The notes below the pieces were generated by a model that had not been told where the DNA came from, ran no database searches, and worked only from the letters and a program-made list of their open reading frames with translations. The translations under genes were made by a program, and so were the position numbers. 64,000 nucleotides of DNA from Phytomonas francai (taxonomy: Eukaryota; Euglenozoa; Kinetoplastea; Trypanosomatida; Trypanosomatidae), in the NCBI GenBank assembly GCA_001766655.1, contig MJCC01000020.1, positions 68,331-132,330 on the forward strand, written 5' to 3'. Positions 47,737 through 58,745 of the stretch are shown one piece after another (positions within the stretch are counted from its first letter, which is position 1; every line of letters begins with the position of its first letter).

Positions 47737-50700
47737 TTAGACACCAGAGATATCATTGCTCAAAGCAAATTTAAAGAATTCTTTGATCGCTGCCAATTCT
47801 TTCGAAATGGAAAGACTTGTCTCATTTTTGATATTGACTTGCGCATCCCTTTTTGATAAAATGCCCAGATCATCTTGGGGGCCCAGTATAGTTTTGAGAA
47901 ACGGCGACAGAGAAGGAAACCACCACGCTGAAAGGGCATCTTCACTGATACCTTGCACCACTTCGGTGATGGCATACGGGGTCTGAAGAATGTCCACCAC
48001 GGCGATCGCGTTTTCAGTACACTGCGAATCCTAATCCAGAGGCGCTCCTCTGGACTAAGAGCGTAAACCGCCGAAGTGTCGAGTAGATCGGTGCATAAAT
48101 TAGGGTTGGTATCGGGAGCCACAAACCTCTTCCAGAGCATCCGATATTTTTTCTTCTGCTGTTCCAAATCGTTCACATCAATAACAGGCGTATTTTCAGG
48201 AATTTCTGAGAAAGGCGGTGACTGACTCGGCAAGCGCATCATAAGCGCCTGATCGGAGTCTAACAGCAGAAAGGCATCCCCCCAGTCCTGCGGGAGCAAC
48301 TCTTCTGGCAAAGTACTGTGGCCCTTTTGGTTATCGCTGTCGAGTTCATTGACAAAGAGAAGAAATTTTGCCTGAATCCTGGAGTTGACATCTCTATACA
48401 GAAACAGTAGCTGCAGGACGATCGCGAACGTGATCCCAATCCTGTAAATCCAATTAAACAGGATCTTGAACCCACCGCTTGAGTACCCGGAACACGTCAT
48501 GGAAGTATAACTCACAAAATCAATATCCCGCCGCTCCCCGGACTGATTCTGTCTTCGATGCCCGATCACAACAGAGAGAGGGCCTTTCAAAAAATCGTTT
48601 GCTGGGGTGCCGTATAACATATCATCCATAGCGGAGACAATCGATCCTGAGTTGTGTTCTATATTGATGGCCGGATTTTTGACACTTGTGTTTTCATCTG
48701 ACGGGTGCTGACCCTGTTGCTCTCGACTCTCTGGTTTCGCTTTCACTATGTTGTCACCCCCAAATGGTATCATATACTTAAAAGATTGAAAGAAGCCCTC
48801 CCCCACCCTTAGACAGAACTGTAGTGCATCGCTAACCCACGCAGCGAAGTAAAACAATCTCGGGGATGTGTAGAGCCATGTGTGAGTAAGACGATCAAAG
48901 TGGGACTTTTCGTACGCTAACTGAACTAATGGATTCATGAGAATAACAGGTGTACGACCCTCACGCAGTAGCGTGGTGTGCATGACATCCTCGCAAAAAA
49001 GTAAACACTCTGAAGAAAGGCATACGTTATCGTCAACATCGTAGCCTTTCTTTAGGATGGCCGCCCCGAGGGATGGCGTGAAGGAGTGTCGAAAGTGCAA
49101 GGTAGGATTTCGGGCCTGATAATATACAGCATCGTTAAGGACATATCGCTCGCTCGTAGAAGAAGTATTCTCTGCGATGAGAGAATGTGAAAGCGAACTG
49201 CCGGACTTTTGCTTAGAAGCATACTGAGGTTTCGGGATGGAATTCGGCCGATTATCCTTCGGGAAGGCACACGAATTCACCAGGGGAGCATTGGGCATAA
49301 GCTTGATCCAGTGAAACAGCCCTGCCACCCTCTCCTTTGTCAAACCCTCATCGATATGGTCTTCATTTTTTGAATCCTCCAGGTATAATGTTGAAATATT
49401 GTTTTGAATCTGAATAATATGTCTCGATACGTATTCATGCAACTCATCTTGAAGGGCTGTGATGTTTTTCCGCATAGATTTCTTAGCCTTGAACACTGGT
49501 GACATTTTCCGACGAGATAACTTTGTTACCATCGTATGAGCATCATGCCATAACTCGTGGAGGTTGACAAGGCGACGCACTAGAACATGCTCATAGTGGG
49601 TTTGAAGCTCCATCATGAATTTCACTTTACTTTGGTCCGCATCCACTTCATTTTCTGCAGCGATGCTATGGTTGTGCCCAACACGATCAAAGATAGCCCC
49701 TGAAGGCAAACGAAAGGAACGAAAAAGAGGCGATTTTGACAAGACAGGCGTCATATACGGCACCTTGGCGCATACCCCACTCTTGTCCACACGTAGGACT
49801 GTGAGCCTAAAGGGCGGAGACGCGGAATCGTGATGCTTAGGCGTCGATAGGTTAGCGACCCCGTCCGACAGTCCGTCAATGTAGGCGTTGAGGTGGTGCT
49901 CCCACCACGCGAGGGATTCCACGGGCCCCTCCGCTCCCCCCCCCATGCCGAGAGCCTCGCAGCGCAGGAGCCCGCAGAGGAGGGGCCGGGGGGCGCAGAA
50001 GACGAGGTCCAGCGCCGGCACGGACGGTGTGCCCGGGGCGTGCGCCACAAGCGGGCTCAGCAGCGTCACAAGGGAGGGGAAGGGGGTCTCCTCCGTCAAA
50101 GAAGAAAGCGGGATGGCCCCCTCCGTCACAGGGGAAGGGGGGATGGCCCCCTCCGTCACAGGCGAAGGGGGGATGGCCCCCTCCGTCACAGGGGAAGGGG
50201 GGAGGAAGAGCCCCCCGCGGATCGCCGCGGCGCCGTTCCAGCAGCACTTCACGAGCACCCCGGCGGGGCCGGAGAGGGGGGGCCGCGCGAGCGCCCGCGC
50301 GATCGCCCGACGCGTCGCCGGGTCGTTCGAGTACGGCATGGACGACAGGAAGGGCCCCCCGCGGTGGTCTCGCGAGACCCAGGTGTCGTAGAAGAAGTAG
50401 TAAAAGTCCATCCCACACGCGACGTCGAACGCCGGGCGGGGCAGGACGCGATCCTTGGACTCGCGTGCGTGCTCCTGCGGCGTACCCGCCGGGGCGGGGT
50501 CCTTGGGGGCCCCGCCGAGGGGGATTTGCGCCGCCATCTGCTCCTCCGGCTCCGTCTCCAGCAGCCGCGTAAGATCACTTGGGCGAAAGTAAATGTCGTT
50601 TAGAAATAGAACCACCAAATCGTCCTTTTCACGGGGATCGCCTCTTGGCTTGCCCAGTGCGTCGTCAAAATCCATAACGTTAAACTCCAAGCCGCCCCCT

Positions 50701-51806
50701 CCCGCATTGTCGCGATGTTCATAGGCCCCCATGTTGCTCTTTTTGGGAAAGATATGCATGCCAAACTCTTGCAGTGGCTCCATCGCCCTGTTCCGAACGC
50801 ACTGCAGCCACTCAATGCGCTCGTGTATCAGCTGCCTTTCCACGTAGCCCTGACAACCCCCACTCACGGTCGCGAAGATAACCTCGACGCCCGCTTTTTG
50901 CAAATAAGGAATCATTAGCGATCGGATAAGGGAGCCTGTCAGATCCTTTGATATGCTTGCGTAGATCGTAACCACAACGGAGGTTCGGATATCGAAGAAC
51001 GGTGCGAGTTCGTCTTCGATAAACGCTACCAAGGCCTCCGTCATGAAGGGCAACACGTCTTCATTATTGAAAAGGTTAATGGCGATGTAGAAGGACTTCC
51101 AGCGATAAGTCGGGCTCCGTGTAGCTCGACGCCGTGGAATGTCAAAATATTTGACCTCGTTCCGCTTGACCTTCTTGCGAAGTAAAGGGTGGATGGCGGC
51201 GAGGTCCTCGCGATCTAAGCGCGTTTGCTCGTTAGGCGGTGTACGAGGGGTGCCCGGCGGAAGGGGCTCGACTCGCTCCACTCCAGGCGATTCCAGGCGC
51301 TGCCGTCGACCGCCGGAGTACCTTTGGCTCGCGTCACTGTTACGAGATTCCGCTTCTTCGTTTTCTATAATTGAATAGATCTTGTCCAATTTCAACTCCT
51401 TGTCGATACTTTTCTTAAGTTCCACGGAATCGGTTTTGATCTTTTGACTAATTTGCTCCGCTGCTGCGCGATGATTTGCGCCGGAGAGGCACCGAAGGTT
51501 GAGCGAGGTGTAGTAATCCGAGTCGACAAGGGTTCTGTTGTCAATCACGCTATCCCATCCGGGGAAAGAAGGATATTTTTTGTATACCTTCCTCAGCTTT
51601 TTCTCATGTTTTTCGTCCATCATGGAAAGCTCATGAGTAATGTTCCGCACATAATTTCGAGGCTCTACTCTTTGCTCATGCACGTCATTCTCGTAGGCGA
51701 TACTGGGATCAAAAACATTAAGGGAGAGCAATCGGCAAAACGATACTACTAAAACTAGATAAAAAAATAAAATGAGAACAAATACGTGCCTACTAAGCCG
51801 CTTCAT
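47737..51806 (-). CDS. GT69/CAP59-like glycosyltransferase, apparent frameshift near 3' end
   Basis: The start is the ATG at 51806. A type II anchor (HVFVLILFFYLVLVVSF) puts the protein in the Golgi or ER lumen. From about residue 238 the order of motifs follows the CAP59/CMT1 mannosyltransferases (family 69) of fungi: FYIAINLFNNEDVLPF, VVTIYASISKDLTGSL, ERIEWLQCVRNRAMEPL, VLFLNDIYFRPSDL, FDVACGMDFYYFFYDTWVSR, CCWNGAAAIRGG and, after a long insertion, SSECLLFCEDV (about 929). The insertion (about 545-925) carries three 10-residue repeats PSPVTEGAIP. A second hydrophobic segment lies near 1122. The frame that runs to 47760 becomes unprotein-like below 48010, while another frame from there to the TAA at 47737 continues convincingly (VVDILQTPYAITEVVQGISE). 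One missing base in the T4 run at 48011-48014 would explain it. Confidence 0.85.
50111..50200. repeat. Three 30-bp tandem repeats
   Basis: Three near-identical 30-bp units (50111-50140, 50141-50170, 50171-50200) encode PSPVTEGAIP on the minus strand, within the insertion of the glycosyltransferase. A degenerate fourth unit lies just below 50111. Confidence 0.92.
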
Positions 51807-52228
51807 ACCCTTTCAACTCTACAGAAGATGATTAAAAGGTACCCTGCGTGTAATAGAAAATCATTTAAACCAAAGAAGGCAATAATAATAACAACAATAA
51901 TAATAAACTATGCAAAGAAGATCAATTAAAAGAATGCATGATGCAATCTGTTCGCTATTGGGAAAAGGAAGCATTTGCTCTAGGCATCCCCTTTTCTTAA
52001 GAACTGTAAATCCGTTCGACTTGGAGGGTCTAATCAAACTCGCCCATTAGATTCCCATGTCAACTTTGATAGCTAATTGATCAACCTAATAGCAACCACA
52101 CGCAGAGTAGTAATTCATAGACCTTTTTTTTTTTTTTTTTGGGGGGGGGGGGGGGCAAGGGGAAATTCTTCTTTTTTTTTTTCTAATCAAGGAAAGAGAA
52201 GCTATGATAGACCCCCTTCGCATTCTTT
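51807..52228. other. Spacer with T17G15 homopolymer junction
   Basis: A run of 17 T (52124-52140) is followed at once by 15 G (52141-52155). A candidate acceptor (sense CTTCTGTAG, AG at 51819-51820) lies just upstream of the glycosyltransferase start. No gene seen. Confidence 0.6.
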
Positions 52229-52934
52229 TCAGACCGCAATGGAGGCTGACATGGAGGCCTGCGCGTAGTGGACACCGCCGCCGTTGACGAAGACCATGCC
52301 CTCGCCCGCCCAGCCGACCGTCCCACTCGGGACCAACACCCTCGGCGAAAGCACCACCAGCCCCGGGAGGCTTCCCGTCGCGAGCTGGTAAATCGAGGGC
52401 GGCGCGGCCCCGCCCTTCTTCGAGCTCTCCTCGTCCTCGTCCTCGTCGTCGTCGTCTCGGCCGGGGTCCTCGAGGCTGACGAAGAGGTCCGGCGCGCGCT
52501 GGAGGAAGGCGCGCTGGGCCGCGGTGTAACGCCGCCCGGCCTCCCGCGCGGCCTCGGCGAGGGCCGTCACGGAGAAGGCCGTCTCAGCCCCGAAAGTACC
52601 CCCGCCAACGTCGAGGCCGTAGTAGGCCACAAGCCGCCCGAGGACGGCGCGCGCGGGGGAAGGGGGGGACGACGGGGGCGAAAAGGCAGAGGAGGGGGAG
52701 GAGGGGTGGGGGACGGGGAGGCGGCGCGCGTGGGACTCGCCCTCGAGGGCGACCCACAGCTCGGCCCCCCGGGCGCCGACGACGACGGCGGCGCGGCCGG
52801 CCCACGGGCCCGCGCGGAAGAGCAGCCGCTGCGCGTGCGCGAGGCCGAAGACGTCGTCGAGGAGGCTCGGGTGGGTCGAGAAGTAGAGCAGCTCGGCGTC
52901 GGGGGCGGGGAAGGGGAGGTCGCGGAGGGGGGCG
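52229..52934 (-). CDS. Unrecognised protein, C-terminal part only (5' end in gap)
   Basis: From the gap edge at 52934 a single frame is open to a TGA at 52229-52231, giving about 234 residues. It starts within LRDLPFPAPDAELLYFSTHP and ends GGGVHYAQASMSASIAV. The composition is Ala/Gly/Arg-rich with an acidic run (GRDDDDEDEDEESS) and alternating short strands (GRAAVVVGARGAELWVALEG; LVVLSPRVLVPSGTVGWAG) that could be a beta-propeller or beta-rich fold. I do not recognise the family. No ATG is seen between 53235 and about 53330, so the start is probably inside the gap. The whole block is very GC-rich. Confidence 0.6.
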
Positions 52935-53234
52935 NNNNNNNNNNNNNNNNNNNNNNNNNNNNNNNNNNNNNNNNNNNNNNNNNNNNNNNNNNNNNNNNNN
53001 NNNNNNNNNNNNNNNNNNNNNNNNNNNNNNNNNNNNNNNNNNNNNNNNNNNNNNNNNNNNNNNNNNNNNNNNNNNNNNNNNNNNNNNNNNNNNNNNNNNN
53101 NNNNNNNNNNNNNNNNNNNNNNNNNNNNNNNNNNNNNNNNNNNNNNNNNNNNNNNNNNNNNNNNNNNNNNNNNNNNNNNNNNNNNNNNNNNNNNNNNNNN
53201 NNNNNNNNNNNNNNNNNNNNNNNNNNNNNNNNNN
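52935..53234. other. Assembly gap of 300 Ns
   Basis: The gap lies at the 5' end of the unrecognised gene and is bordered by G-rich homopolymers. The round number suggests an estimated or default length. Confidence 0.95.
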
Positions 53235-53663
53235 GGGGGGGGGGAGGGGGGGTTCCTCGGTAGTGGCGCGGAAGCGAAAATGGGGGGATTTGGATGCTAA
53301 GGCGGAGCGGGTCTCTTGGTGTTCTAAGGTGGTTTAAGACTAGAAGACAAATTTGAGAGAATGCTAAACGAATCCAACAAGCGAGAACGCGAGAGGCAAC
53401 AAGGAAGGGGATAGCGTGTGCGTATCGTATTTTTCATGGCATAGTATCCGTTCATCCATCGGTGTCAATGCAGTTGGTTTCCCTCAGTCATTTGCAGCTC
53501 CGCTAAGCTTAAAGGTGACACGTGATGTGAATTATTTAACCTCAGGATGCCTGATAGGATTCAATAGAAGGAAAATAAAGGGGCTCCCAACATGTCAAAG
53601 AACACCGGTAACTGTTTATTTTCACTCCTTCCTTGCAAATGAGCGCCTTACTTGACTTCAAGG
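53235..53663. other. Spacer beside the gap
   Basis: It begins with a G-rich run (53235-53252) and then becomes ordinary spacer. It probably contains the 5' UTR of the gapped gene and the 3' UTR of the site-1-protease-like gene. No gene seen. Confidence 0.5.
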
Positions 53664-56600
53664 TTATCGTCGGACTACTACGTAAAATAATCCTCCGACA
53701 ATTAAAAATGTGAATACTTCCACCAGGAAGGCTTTTACACTATGCATGGTATTAAAGATTGACTTTTCCAGATTCCTTTTCAAATAGCTCCACCATATTT
53801 CATTTCTTTCCGAATATGTAATCAATGAAAGCCCTTTGTAAATATGCGTATGACAGCGCTGTCCGGGCATTCGCGCGGACGAAAGCAAGGAGCCTGTGTG
53901 ATTTCCGTGATAATGGGCACCCAAGTGTTGAAAAAGCTGTAACTCCTCTTTCCGTATACCTTCTAACTCCATTGATGAATTCAGCGAAGTGCACTGCAAA
54001 AGTCCTTCCCGAGGGGTTTCCGCTTTCAAACCCAAAAAGACGGCAACATCATTGCAAGAAGAAGCCTCATCCACGCGAGACGCTTGTTTTGGAAGTACGA
54101 AAGGGGATTGCTTTAGCATCAAATTAACGAGAAAGCCAACCTGCATCTTATACGGTGGAAAGTTTAAAAGGAGCTGATACTCTTCTAGCTCAAAACCCTC
54201 ACATGGGGGGTCATCCTTCTTCTTTCGTTTGCCTTTTTCAAGCGGCTCTTCACCTACAAAGGTTCGCCCTAACATTCCAACTGCAACCGAGCAAGGCGGT
54301 GGATTCACTTTACTTTGGTTTTCAACAGAGGTTTCCCTCCCCTGAGCGCTATTGTTTGGATCGCTTGCCGAGAACCACTCCCAATTTTTTGTTAACAGAG
54401 CATAAAGGAGTTCTTTCACGAGCTCCATGCAGGTCGAACTTTGAACACCCTCAGATACATACAGGCGTCGAATCAAATCGTTCTGGGGATCAAAAAAGGA
54501 AAAGCTCTCGTCGTGGAGGTCGGCAAAATCAACGTGATGAGCGACGTAAACTTGAAGAAGCTGCGTGAAAAGACGCTTGACCTTTGCTGTAGAGGCAGAA
54601 AGGCAATAACTATCAGTTATTATAGCCACTTGCCCCGCAGAATGTGAAGGAGGAAACGATAACATACCAATAAATCCTTGAGATGGGGAACAATACGAGG
54701 AAGAAGAGACATTTTCCTTTATTGAGGATTCTCCTACTTGTTCCTGACGCCGCGAGGCCTTCCAAGGATCATAACCACCACAGAGCAATAAATCGTAGCC
54801 TGCTGGTTGTGGAAGTTTCACCACCCTGTCAAGAACCTTTCCGTTGGTGATGGGTTGCTCTACCAAATGAAGACTTCCTCCCGCGTGAAATTCGCCTACA
54901 GAACGCCACATGTGAGAAGCACCAACTTGATTTTTAAGATCGTTTTTAACCCTCCCACTACGACCACTATGAAACAATTGATGGGAATCAGACGATACCA
55001 TCCAGAATCCATGGCGAACACCCACTTCGCTTAGTTGAGGAACGATTGCCCTAGGGACGGATTCACGCTTTTCTTGATAATCGCGCATATTGGATCGATT
55101 CGGACCTACCCCCCCTTGCACACCGTGGTTGATCAGCTCGCTGAACCAGCGGTTAATCGAGAGAAGTTGGGAATTCCTCAGCGAGGAATAGCGGCCCGCA
55201 CACTCGCCAGTAGACGACGCGGACGATGTCTGAAAAGAACCTTTAACCGATCGATTGACTTCACAAAGTTTCGCCGCCATAGCGATCGAGCATAGCCCCG
55301 ATAACCCATTAGGCCTGCCGTTGACCTCCTCACAGATGAGAGCACAGCACGGGCTGCCTACGAAGCCCGAAGAAGCAGCTCCTTCTTTTTCGCTATTACG
55401 ACTTTCCGTTTTGTTCGTTTTACCGGAGCTTCGAAATGAGTGAGCCGTGATGGTGGCCGAGGGATTTATCCAATCGGTGATGAATATCACGTTCAACCCC
55501 TTCCGAAGGGCATCCGGTCGAATCGCAGCGTTCAGGCGATGCCGTATCGCAGGCAGCACCGGCAGCGATTGGTGAACGACTAAGAGAGTTCCCACCGAAG
55601 CGAGGTAATCCCCCCTCCAATCCACCCCACCTTTATTCTCAAACTCGGAGTCGTTCGAAAGAAAATACGGCTGTGGGGTAAAAATGGAGAAGAAATCAAC
55701 ATAAAAGCCCAGCTCGCGCGTTAAAAAGAGGTAGAGGAGAGCAAGATTGGCGTGCGAATGATTGACGGATGGCTTCGTGTTCGCGCGATAACGCGGTGGG
55801 GGCGTAGAATAGTTTTTCCCCGCCTTATTAGCAGGTACTGCGGTAGATACTAAATTTGCACTTGGGAAAGCTGAGAAAATCGAAGAATCATCGTCTAAAG
55901 GGTTCAACCATGAATGAGAAGCATCAATAATCACTCGCTGGAGACGTGGAGGTGATCTGGTTTTGACGGAAACGGCAAAGGGAACGGTGATATTGTGGCA
56001 TATGAAGGGAGTTTGCACTTTTGAGGAAGACATGGAATGCTCACTACGACAGGAATAAACGAGAACAATTCTTCCATAAATATCAAGCTGCTCGTAGGGA
56101 TTTGAAAGAAAAGAACGCGTTTGCCCCCTTCGAGTTCGAAATATGTTATCCTCCTCCTTAAGGATAGTAGTATTTTTACCTTTTCTGTTGCCCTTGTCAA
56201 CATGAGAGAGGTATGTTTGAATCATAACAGATATCGTTCCTGTGTGAGCGTGCAGACTTCGCGTAGCGTGCACTTGAATATCCAAGGCAGGAATTGCTAA
56301 CGAAGCGGATCCCAAAGCTGAACGATCGAGCGAAAATGCTTCAAAACAATCCGGTTTCTTTTTTTCGTCCACGTTAGTATTATTAGCACGGCCTTTTTCG
56401 AAATGAAAAGGCTCGTTAAATCTCCCATCCGGGGCTCTAAAACCAACCACATGATCAATCTCGTAGCGCCACCCGCGACGCGCCAAGGCCTCCTCGGATT
56501 CAGAATTTACCCTCGAGCGAAAATCACCATTACCCACCCCTACTTTCGCTTCCTTGTTTCCATTTTTTTCGTCATTACTCTTATTTCCAGGAGGCTGCAC

Positions 56601-58745
56601 TAAGGTGGCGTTCGCGCAGCTGGTAATGTGTAGGGTTAAATTGAAAAGTTTCGGCGCTGCCCCAAGATAAAGCGGCTGCTCGCAGTACGGCCAGTGGTAA
56701 AGGCAGTTTGCTATTATTTTAGGGCCTCCACATACGCGAAAATTATGAATTTTCGCGTTTATCTGTGGCGGGAAAACAACCCATCCATCAAGAGCCTTAC
56801 GTTTCCTAGCAAGAAAACCACGCTCATGATCATTAGAGTGATCATCATGAGGATGATCGTGCGCACATTCACCACTTTCTTCCTCATTTTGAGAAATCTT
56901 AGTGTCTACTTTACAAATCAGTCGTTTTGCTTGGGATTTGATTAAGTCGAGCGCGCGGGCGGGTTGGAACTCTCCCGCACCTTGCGCGATCATGCTATAT
57001 TGCAATACATAAAGATAATGCGAGTATGTCCGCAAAAGAGCATCCCCAGCGTAAATCGAAGAAGGGAAGGCAAAAGAAGAATCGTTTTGTCGCTTGGCAA
57101 AGAACCACGCGGCTTTATCCTCCTCTTTTTGATCCTTCGTCACTATCGATGGAGTGAGACGTCTGGCAGTTTTAATGAAAACCTCCTTGATGAACGCGAT
57201 ATTTGGCTTTTCTGGAAAGTCTTGCCGTGTGCACGACAGAGAGGGGTTTTCTTGCTTTTGTTTTTCCTTTTCCTGTTGAAATGCCTCTAGGCATAAGGCC
57301 ACTACGCCAGCGACGAGAGCGGCCGCTACGCTTGTACCAGTGCGGTTATTTACCAGCGTCCACGAATCCACCAACGGCTTCCCCACAAAATCCAATGAAT
57401 TTTTTCCATTCAGGTTGTTAAATGCAGATAGGCTCGCCCCCTTTTGAATATTTTTTACGCTTTTCAGAATGGAATGAGGATTCGGTGGGAATTCTCTCGT
57501 CCGCTGTGTGATTTGCACCGCCTCTAACGCGCAGACGCGCTCCCCCACCGCCACCACCTCCGGCTTCACCCTCCCCGCCCCGAAGGGCAGCTCGGCCGTG
57601 GTCGGGCCTCGGCTGGAGAAGGCCGATACCATCCCCTCTTTACCCCCTCTCAAATGATCCTCATTAGGTTGGACCCGGTGAGTCCAAGGATCACCCGCTG
57701 GCGTGCGATTTGTATTCCATTCTCGCGCGAAAGAGATCTTCCTCGCGATCGAGCCCACCGTGAGGACCTCCGGCAAGTCCCCCGGGCTGAGAACGTTGGC
57801 GAGCCCCCCCCCCTCATTCCCCGCCGCCGCCACGACGACCACGCCGGCGTCCGTCAGCTCGCGAATCTCCCGCGCGATGGCCTCGTTCGCCGTCCAAGAT
57901 TCTCGCCCCAGGGAAAGGCAAAGGACCTGATGAATATTCGGAACTCGCGCGACCTCGCCGCGAAGGTACCGCAGGGCGGCCAGGATGGCCGGGAGCTGCG
58001 CCTGGCCGTCTTGGTCGAAAACCCGCAGCATACGAAGCCGCGCATTCGGCGCCATGCCAAAATAGCAAACCCCCCCGTCCCCTTTCTCTCCGGTCGAATT
58101 CAATTGAGAAAATTTGGGGGGGCCCGGGAAATTCATCCGCGCGGCGAGGGAGGGCAACACGCTTGCCAAAAGCTCACATGTAGTGTGCTCCTCTTCCTCT
58201 TTTGCGTTTCCTGAAGGATTCCATCGTGCCGAGCGATGGAGGGATAGACAGATATTCCCTGCGAGAAGGCTTGCACTCCGTGTACCGTGCTCATAACCTG
58301 GATCAGTACAGCTGAGATTATCGATGAAGCTACGACAGAATAGGATATTTCGACTTGCGGCGAGAAAGCCAGCCTCGAGGCCGCTATCCAACAACGTAAT
58401 ATCCACCCCACGGCCGGTAAGGCAGCCGTTCACCTCCTCCTCCTCCTCATTGTCAAATGATTCACTATGAAGACCGAACACCTTCCTCGGAGGAAAGAAA
58501 TGCAGGAAAGACGACGAGGAATAATTATTTCCGGCCTTTGGCGCTTCCCATGCCCGTTTGAAAAATGTCGCTTTGCGTGATGTTGCGTAGTATTCGCGTG
58601 GAAAATAGCAATTCAAAGAAGTTTCCCTGGAGATCCCTTCTCCCTTTTCGGAGCATACCGTGAGAAAGAGAAAAATGGAAGATAATAAGTAAAGAAAAAC
58701 GTGCGATGCGGAAGGATAATTTACGCGCCTCGGCAAAATAAGCAT
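53664..58745 (-). CDS. Site-1-protease-like subtilase (MBTPS1/SKI-1 type), membrane anchored, 1693 aa
   Basis: The start is the ATG at 58745. A signal peptide (SHVFLYLLSSIFLFLTVCS) leads to a subtilisin domain with Asp120 (ITLLDSG), His153 (GYEHGTRSASLLAG), oxyanion Asn310 (VVAAAGNEGG) and Ser472 (NRTGTSVAAALVAG). Downstream it follows site-1 protease rather than other subtilases: ELGFYVDFFSIF, LLVVHQSLPVLP, VIFITDWINPSATI, VGEFHAGGSLHLVE, and GQVAIITDSYCLSASTAKVK, ending in a hydrophobic anchor (FLVEVFTFLIVGGLFYVVV) and a short basic tail. Site-1 protease cleaves membrane and secretory proteins in the Golgi, such as SREBP and ATF6 in animals. The protein is longer than the animal enzyme (about 1050) because of several low-complexity insertions, including a His/Asp cluster (HDHPHDDHSNDH). 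Confidence 0.92.
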   Translation of the reverse strand: MLILPRRVNYPSASHVFLYLLSSIFLFLTVCSEKGEGISRETSLNCYFPREYYATSRKATFFKRAWEAPKAGNNYSSSSFLHFFPPRKVFGLHSESFDNEEEEEVNGCLTGRGVDITLLDSGLEAGFLAASRNILFCRSFIDNLSCTDPGYEHGTRSASLLAGNICLSLHRSARWNPSGNAKEEEEHTTCELLASVLPSLAARMNFPGPPKFSQLNSTGEKGDGGVCYFGMAPNARLRMLRVFDQDGQAQLPAILAALRYLRGEVARVPNIHQVLCLSLGRESWTANEAIAREIRELTDAGVVVVAAAGNEGGGLANVLSPGDLPEVLTVGSIARKISFAREWNTNRTPAGDPWTHRVQPNEDHLRGGKEGMVSAFSSRGPTTAELPFGAGRVKPEVVAVGERVCALEAVQITQRTREFPPNPHSILKSVKNIQKGASLSAFNNLNGKNSLDFVGKPLVDSWTLVNNRTGTSVAAALVAGVVALCLEAFQQEKEKQKQENPSLSCTRQDFPEKPNIAFIKEVFIKTARRLTPSIVTKDQKEEDKAAWFFAKRQNDSSFAFPSSIYAGDALLRTYSHYLYVLQYSMIAQGAGEFQPARALDLIKSQAKRLICKVDTKISQNEEESGECAHDHPHDDHSNDHERGFLARKRKALDGWVVFPPQINAKIHNFRVCGGPKIIANCLYHWPYCEQPLYLGAAPKLFNLTLHITSCANATLVQPPGNKSNDEKNGNKEAKVGVGNGDFRSRVNSESEEALARRGWRYEIDHVVGFRAPDGRFNEPFHFEKGRANNTNVDEKKKPDCFEAFSLDRSALGSASLAIPALDIQVHATRSLHAHTGTISVMIQTYLSHVDKGNRKGKNTTILKEEDNIFRTRRGQTRSFLSNPYEQLDIYGRIVLVYSCRSEHSMSSSKVQTPFICHNITVPFAVSVKTRSPPRLQRVIIDASHSWLNPLDDDSSIFSAFPSANLVSTAVPANKAGKNYSTPPPRYRANTKPSVNHSHANLALLYLFLTRELGFYVDFFSIFTPQPYFLSNDSEFENKGGVDWRGDYLASVGTLLVVHQSLPVLPAIRHRLNAAIRPDALRKGLNVIFITDWINPSATITAHSFRSSGKTNKTESRNSEKEGAASSGFVGSPCCALICEEVNGRPNGLSGLCSIAMAAKLCEVNRSVKGSFQTSSASSTGECAGRYSSLRNSQLLSINRWFSELINHGVQGGVGPNRSNMRDYQEKRESVPRAIVPQLSEVGVRHGFWMVSSDSHQLFHSGRSGRVKNDLKNQVGASHMWRSVGEFHAGGSLHLVEQPITNGKVLDRVVKLPQPAGYDLLLCGGYDPWKASRRQEQVGESSIKENVSSSSYCSPSQGFIGMLSFPPSHSAGQVAIITDSYCLSASTAKVKRLFTQLLQVYVAHHVDFADLHDESFSFFDPQNDLIRRLYVSEGVQSSTCMELVKELLYALLTKNWEWFSASDPNNSAQGRETSVENQSKVNPPPCSVAVGMLGRTFVGEEPLEKGKRKKKDDPPCEGFELEEYQLLLNFPPYKMQVGFLVNLMLKQSPFVLPKQASRVDEASSCNDVAVFLGLKAETPREGLLQCTSLNSSMELEGIRKEELQLFQHLGAHYHGNHTGSLLSSARMPGQRCHTHIYKGLSLITYSERNEIWWSYLKRNLEKSIFNTMHSVKAFLVEVFTFLIVGGLFYVVVRR

